64,000 bases of DNA, taken from positions 1-64,000 of the forward strand of contig JADNYV010000126.1 of assembly GCA_015501055.1 (NCBI GenBank), read 5' to 3'. The notes beneath the pieces were generated by a model. It saw only the letters and a program-made list of their open reading frames with translations, was not told where the DNA came from and made no database searches. Shown in pieces: positions 58,868-64,000 of this stretch. Position 1 is the first letter of the stretch; each line of letters begins with the position of its first letter. The translations under genes were made by a program, and so were the position numbers. Origin of the DNA: Mucidula mucida. Its lineage: Eukaryota > Basidiomycota > Agaricomycetes > Agaricales > Physalacriaceae.

Positions 58868-58932
58868 GAAGATCTAAAGTAATCTAACACGAAGGATGGT
58901 GGCACATAGTAATACAAAACTTGTATGAACTT

Positions 58933-61035
58933 TTAATCTATCACAGAAGTCCTTGGATCCGCCCCGCGCATTGCGCGCAAATTCACGACACCACCAGGTA
59001 CGGAGCTCATAGCATGTCCATAGAAGAAAGCTGCACGAGAGAGAATAACCTGCTCTACAAGTGCTCTAATGTCGGATATCATTAAAGCCCACGAAAGGTC
59101 CGAAACTTTGCCGAACGCTCGACGGTCTGCGATTGTCATAATGTCGTCCATGAAGACCGCGCCTTCCCCTCTGAAATACTCTAGCACTTTGGGGTCGCGC
59201 TCGTCGGTAGCTACGAAGAACCTACTTGGCATGAGGATCAAGAGTATTGTCGTTTGCGTGCAAGCTCACCAGTCATCAGCCAGCGAAGGTCGATGTTTGA
59301 TGGTATCGTCAATAGGCCCGGACAAGTCAGGAATGTCGTACGTTCGTAAAGACTCTGTGACGTTGAGAGATGACAAGATCGCTCGCCCTTCGTCAAAATG
59401 GCTTTTTACTCGCGACATATGGGCTTCCGGTGTCGACTCCATGACCCAACCGTATCGAACAACTAATGGGAAAATATGAGCTAGGCGATTATTGCGAATA
59501 GAAACAGATACGTACAATCTCCGCGCCGCATGTGAACCGCCATCCATTGGCGTCCTTCTGTTAATTCATACATACGTTCTACCAGCTTCTCTGCAAGGTC
59601 AAGAAGAGGATCTATACGCTTCAAATCGTGCAACACGATACGAGCAAATTCATCCTGTGCCTCTCGCGTAGTGAATAACATAGAACCCTACGAGCAAAGG
59701 GGTCAGACGTCAATGTTTTCGCATCGTGGAGGACCTTACAGGTTTTCTCCCATAATGAATACCACCAGCCATGAGTATAACATCTTCAGTTTGTTTTTTG
59801 AATTCATCGAAGGGGTGCAAGGTGGAAAGAGGTGCGACTTGTGTGATAGGCGAGGTGACTGCTTTATTGTAATCCAAGCCAGCCCTAAGTGTAAGTTAGG
59901 GTATGCAGAGAAGAAAAACCGATAGAAGCTTACACGGAATCATAAGTATGAAGTACCTCCCAGCCACCTGCAACTACAGCATATTCCAATTCTGCTTCGT
60001 CCGTACTGTTGAGCGCCGACTGGACTGTATCCCATTCCAGGATACTTTTGCCTTCGGGCAGCAGCTGTCGCAATTTGGTATCAATACTCCCATCCACTAC
60101 TCGACTATAGTTGTCCGCTCGAGCCTGCATGCCTTCGGGTATCGTATCGACGCGAATAGTCCCTTCCGGGTCATACCACGGATTCTCGATGGCGTAGAAG
60201 GAGGGAATGGTACCAGTGATGACATTGGCTCGAGTATGGTATTCGGTTCGTTTCCAATATCCAGAGGTGTTCTCCTCCGAAGGGTCATAACCATGAAGAA
60301 GGAGATAATCTGTTGTGGTGATAACTGGATGGGTTTCTCGGAGGTGTGTGATGTTTAACATAATTTCGATGGGTATCGTCCAAGCCATCTGTTGCTCAAT
60401 TGGCAGTTCTCGCCATTCATCACTCCCAACGGCATCCCTATGAAACGTGACTAGGATGTTAACAAGGCAGTACCGAGAAGAAAGGGAGGTCGCACCCTTT
60501 ATTAACCATGGGAGCATAATCCCCACAAACTTGACTATTTGCTGTGAGGTTGGACAGTCAAAAGACCGAAGGAGGGACTTACTGCTCATATTGACAGCCT
60601 CTAGCGTAAACAAATGATGGTAAAATGAGTGTACGGTTTAATAGTCGACCTTGTAGGAGTGCAGTCTCGATAATGTAACGCATCTTGAAGGGAAAATTAG
60701 TAACTCTGCGTCGTAGGATAAGAGCGACGTACGTTGTTCCAACCTAACGCAAGATCCCAATCTCGTGCAAAGAAACCATTCGTGCTCTTCACTAAAAGGT
60801 GGACATCCTCCATGGTCAAGACCTCCTGGTTAACAAACGTGGGTTCCGGTGGTACCTCCAACGACGGAGCGGGTTCCTGCCAGTCATGATGAGGATAGAA
60901 TGGTCGGGAGCATTCTGGGCATGCTGGCGGCCCAGGTCTAAATAAACGCGCGTAGTACGGATGCTGAAAGAGAGGGGTTCCGAAGACGAGCACGCAGAAG
61001 AAGACAGTCAGCACGACGGCAACGACGAGTTTCAT
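58933..61035 (-). CDS. O-fucosyltransferase-like type II membrane glycosyltransferase
   Basis: Golgi-type glycosyltransferase related to O-fucosyltransferases, which move fucose from GDP-fucose to proteins. ATG 61035 starts MKLVVAVVLTVFFCVLVFGT, a signal anchor. Stem with Pro-rich sequence, then NGFFARDWDLALGWNN | MRYIIETALLQGRLLNRTLI, LPSFVYARGCQYEQ, VCGDYAPMVNKG, GSDEWRELPIEQQMAWTIPI, MLNITHLRETHPVITTTDYL. The C-terminal domain carries WMAVHMRRGDFVRYGWVME (H-x-R-x-GD nucleotide-sugar motif), FFVATDERDPKVLEYFR, FMDDIMTIADRRAFGKVS, LSRAAFFYGHAMSSVPGGVV and ends DPRTSVID. About nine exons in phase. Immediately upstream (61035-61274) a second frame, one base out, codes another hydrophobic anchor (SPILLILFVSLACLIAFLFS), so the true N-terminus is unsure. 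Confidence 0.7.
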
Positions 61036-61274
61036 AGTTGGCGCTGGATGACTGCGTCGGGCCGTAGGACTGAAAAGAGGAAGGCAATTAAACATGCTAA
61101 AGAAACGAAAAGAATGAGGAGAATGGGAGAGGTCCAGTCAATTCGTCTAGTTCGGATACACCGCCATGAAAGTAGAAGGTCAGGATGAAATGGATATTTG
61201 GCGGGTTCCAAGGGGTTCTGTGGATCCGCTAATTTTATAATTGGCGGAGCGTTATCTCTGTCACTGATGTCCAT

Positions 61275-61901
61275 CGTTTCTCCCTCGCTAACGCTGGGTT
61301 TTTTAGGCAGTAAAGGTATAGGAAATCTGTACAATTCAAATGGCTGTATTCCTCAAAAGGCGAGGCTGTCAGTGGATGGATGTGGAAATAGCGTGAAAAG
61401 AACCAAAGCCACCGGTAACTGCCGCCAGTGATTTCCGCATGACGTCAGCTTCCGTGGTTTGGCAGCGTTGCGACGTACGACGATAGGCCGCTCGCGCATC
61501 GCCTCAGAAAGTAGTCACAGCGCAGCAAGCAACGCTGGTTGGATTCCCGGAACAGTGTGAGATTCATGCTGCTTAGAAAGTGCGTGACGGCTGCCGGCGA
61601 TCGCGACGGCCTCAACTTTCTTGCCTAGAGCTTGGCGCCCATTCAACTTGTAGGACTAGGAGCGAAAAAACCGATGTCTCCTACCTTAGTCTTAGAGATA
61701 TTGATTACTGACGGAATGTGTTGGCGTACTTAGACTCAGACTGGAAACTCCAAAATCTTTAATTTGAAACCCTCAAGCTCCATTCGTTTTCTAATCTGAT
61801 CTGATTCGTGTTAACGGCTGCCGGTGCGTGTTTCGTCTGAGTGAGTGTCATACTTACGCCAAGGTGCGGTAGACTTGATATCAATCACTTCGCCAGAGGT
61901 A
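61275..61901. other. intergenic, no gene seen
   Basis: About 630 bp between the glycosyltransferase promoter and the MITE-like element; nothing recognised. Confidence 0.4.
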
Positions 61902-61926
61902 CTATCCCTGGGTAGGTAATACAAAA
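61902..61926 (+). repeat. left terminal inverted repeat
   Basis: 25 bp, identical in reverse complement to 62565-62589; TA dinucleotide directly outside. Confidence 0.8.
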
Positions 61927-62564
61927 AATCTACTCGGGCGTGAATAGAGGTGGATCTTGAAGGCTAAAAATCATCGGATACACCGGATGTTGTTAAAGAC
62001 CTTCTATTCTCTTGAGTGAAGCCTTTGGTTGAGGAAGAAAGAGCTGCTCTTGCAGTAGCAAAGCGATACCGGTGCGACGAGGTCGAAAGGTAGGATTTAC
62101 AAAACCCTGGTCACAGGTAGTCACGATTTGCCGTCGTTGCCGAGGCGTGCGGAACCTTCGGTTGTCAAGCAGCAAGCATGCGATCTATACGTCTAGCGTC
62201 GGAGAATGAAGAACGGCATCGTGGGACATCGCCCTCTGTCACGCTCCCGCTCCCTCTTTCACAATGACAACCCCAACATCCTATACCACCAGGGCAACGA
62301 GTCGAGGATCACCTATGAGCTTGATAGCACACTCTCAAAAATTCTTGTAATTTATAGGGCTCAGTGCAGGCTGATATTGCTCGAACTACCTTGATTTGTG
62401 TGATTTTGAGTATTGTTTGAGGTATTTCAGTGTAGCAAGCTCATTTTTCTGCGCCGAAAAAAAACCCACAGTCAATTCAATGCTAGAAATCAATATCCCG
62501 AAGGTTATAATGGGCAGAAAGTAGCGAGGAAGATGTGCAGACCCGATTTTGTAAAGCCTACCCG

Positions 62565-62589
62565 TTTTGTATTACCTACCCAGGGATAG
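62565..62589 (-). repeat. right terminal inverted repeat
   Basis: 25 bp, reverse complement of 61902-61926; TA directly outside. Confidence 0.8.
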
Positions 62590-62958
62590 TACTCGAATCG
62601 AATACTGGTGAACCGCTGGCATCTAGAATATGCACGGTTCAACGGGCCTAAGAACGTCGAGTATTGGCAACGGGCAAACATTTTAAGCACAATTTGTTGG
62701 CCTGGATACCAGGACTTAGAGGACGACGAGGAGATGATCTCAAAGAAAATGGCAATGCTATTTGCATCACTTTCACCTCATGACGCCTGACTCAGGCAGA
62801 GATGGGGAGATATGTCTATCCCAAAATACGGACGGATGGCAGACAGAATGCACATGTGATGCTCACATCGAATTAACATGGATATTTCTTGCCATCCTTT
62901 TGTGAACCTGGAGATGTAAAAGTCAGCGCACAGAGTACAGTAATTGTGAGGTAAAGCC
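62590..62958. other. 3' flank of the SDR gene, no gene seen
   Basis: About 370 bp between the MITE-like element and the SDR stop codon; nothing recognised. Confidence 0.4.
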
Positions 62959-63661
62959 TCAGGCTGCCTGTAGGTAGTCCCGATATTCCGGTGTTGACAC
63001 GTTGATCAAGTGTGAGTACGCTTTTGCATGAGCAGAACCACTAGCGGCGAATTCAGCGGGTGGCGGGTTGTCACCTTCGGCGGAGATGAGATGTGCGTAG
63101 TGGAATCTTATTGGCAATGTAGTTTAGGCCCAACTGAAGCAGGAGGACACACACCTTATGCCATCCTCTGCGTAGACATTGTGCAAGAGCTCCGCAAGAT
63201 ATGCTTCGACTCTTTTTTGGACGAACAGTCCCTGTGGATTGGCGAACGAAAAGACGCTCTTGGGCAGTGAGGTAGACGCTGGTGGTGACGGAATTGGCCA
63301 TGGATGTATGCGTAAAGAGGCAGGGAAATTGGGTCTTCAGCATCGGTAGGCTCGAGTGAAGAATCTAAGGAAACAAATATTCGATTTGTATACAACCCAG
63401 TTCAATGAGACTATACGTGCCGTTGAGGATGACAACGTTAGGAGGGCCGATTTCGGTGATGATCGTTTGGAAAGCAGTTTTGATGCTGTCAGGTTTGGTA
63501 AAATCAACGGTGAAAGGATAGAACCTTTCTGGCACGTTATCGCGTTTCGGGTTACGCGATCCGACAGCGACTTTGTAGACCTGCTTGACAAGGGCGTCTG
63601 CTACGGAATCGCCCACATCAGGTCCAGCGCCGAAGATGATAGTTACAAGCTGAGAAGGCAT
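62959..63661 (-). CDS. short-chain dehydrogenase/reductase-like, middle part irregular
   Basis: NAD(P)-dependent short-chain dehydrogenase/reductase-like protein. ATG 63661: MPSQLVTIIFGAGPDVGDSV, where IFGAGPDVG matches the Rossmann nucleotide-binding loop, then VKQVYKVAVGSRNPKRDN, ERFYPFTVDFTKPDSIKTAF and IGPPNVVILN. Downstream: MANSVTTSVYLTAQERLF, then another frame VQKRVEAYLAELLHNVYAED, an intron, and FHYAHLISAEGDNPPPAEFA, SGSAHAKAYSHLINVSTPEY, ending at TGA 62959-62961. The start and end match this fold, but the centre changes frame and seems shorter than usual (little room for the strand before the active-site Tyr segment). Could be a truncated or pseudo copy, or missing bases. Confidence 0.55.
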
Positions 63662-63685
63662 ATTTGAGAGAGAATGGGACGAGTT

Positions 63686-64000
63686 TCAGAGAATGCGATG
63701 ATTGACGAGATGCTCATTGGAACCTTATATGGAGTCGGCGGTCAAAAAAGGGATTGATAAGACACTCACTGACAAAGGCTGCCAATGAAGGGAAAATGGC
63801 GTCGTACTTGGAGAGGAAAGGGCGCCGATCGTGTGCATCAGCAAATTTCGAAGCGACAGGAATTGCTTGTGTGGCGGCGTCATCATCAATATATCGTTGT
63901 GCAGTAATGATATTTTGTCGTCGGGTGAGGCCTCGTTGATTATTTTGTTCGGTACTTAGCAGATGAGAGGGGTTGCTAGTTTCGGAGGCAGCATAACTTG
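63686..64000 (-). CDS. 3' end of a gene running off the window, unknown
   Basis: A coding-looking frame enters from the right edge: GLTRRQNIITAQRYIDDDAA, TQAIPVASKFADAHDRRPFL, SKYDAIFPSLAAFV. A GT-AG intron (about 63724-63770) leads to a short last exon ending SSNEHLVNHRIL and TGA at 63686-63688. Only 24 bp separate this stop from the SDR start, so the two genes are tightly spaced on the same strand. Family not recognised from this fragment. Confidence 0.45.

Larger units (their letters stand above)
61902..62589. mobile_element. MITE-like element with 25-bp terminal inverted repeats and TA flanks
   Basis: A perfect 25-bp inverted repeat bounds 688 bp: left end 61902-61926 begins CTATCCCTGGGTAGGTAATA, and the right end 62565-62589 is its exact reverse complement. 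Each end is flanked by TA (61900-61901 and 62590-62591), the target duplication of Tc1/mariner-like elements. No open frame inside has transposase features, so it is non-autonomous. The perfect ends suggest a fairly recent insertion. Families of this kind are mobilised by a transposase encoded elsewhere. Confidence 0.75.

Noticed and set aside
61993..62175. Short open stretch inside the MITE-like element as transposase
   Set aside because: 60 codons, no DDE-type or helix-turn-helix features.
1..64000. Secondary-metabolite cluster, prophage, CRISPR or bacterial operon
   Set aside because: Intron-rich eukaryotic genes of mixed housekeeping type throughout; no core synthase, phage gene or repeat-spacer array seen.

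Overview
The window looks like nuclear DNA of a filamentous basidiomycete, most likely an Agaricomycete. Genes are packed on both strands and carry many introns of about 45-60 nt with GT...AG ends. The gene families also fit: DUF7330-like, F-box/LRR, Knh1-like GPI protein, SRPK-like kinase, O-fucosyltransferase-like enzyme, and a multi-copy seven-helix membrane family. I saw no rRNA, tRNA, CRISPR array or bacterial-type operon. Exon coordinates come from reading splice sites by eye and have not been checked against transcripts.

Layout. 1-4.6 kb: a truncated TAP-like alpha/beta hydrolase, a small disordered protein and a frame-broken SRPK-like kinase. 5.6-10.3 kb: two short disordered proteins and a five-exon Pmp3 proteolipid gene with an 18-nt exon. 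10.4-11.9 kb: the first of three related seven-helix proteins. 13.2-22.7 kb: two large, divergently transcribed genes for Glu/Arg-rich helical proteins. 24.2-28.3 kb: a Boi-type SH3-SAM-PH polarity protein. 28.6-34.8 kb: an acidic unknown, a PcRGLX/YetA-like (PL26-like) lyase and a DUF7330-like protein. 35.1-38.5 kb: a head-to-head pair of the seven-helix family. 38.7-42.3 kb: an intact unknown protein with five copies of a C-x4-C-x12-C-x2-[C/H] motif. 42.7-48.2 kb: an Skt5/Chs4-like chitin synthase regulator, a GH88-type unsaturated uronyl hydrolase and a Knh1-like GPI protein. 49.1-56.3 kb: a single-pass membrane protein with a PPxY tail, an F-box protein and an APH-fold kinase-like protein. 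57.4-61 kb: a doubtful membrane-protein fragment, a cyclophilin and an O-fucosyltransferase-like enzyme. 61.9-62.6 kb: a 688-bp MITE-like element. 63-64 kb: a short-chain dehydrogenase and the 3' end of one more gene.

Themes. Several genes concern cell wall and polar growth (Boi, Skt5, Knh1-like, Pmp3). The PL26-like lyase and the GH88 hydrolase could act in sequence on pectic or other uronic-acid glycans. At least a dozen apparent frame breaks occur in otherwise good genes, and nearly all go the same way (one base missing). This suggests assembly deletions more than decay, so several genes that look broken may be intact in the organism.
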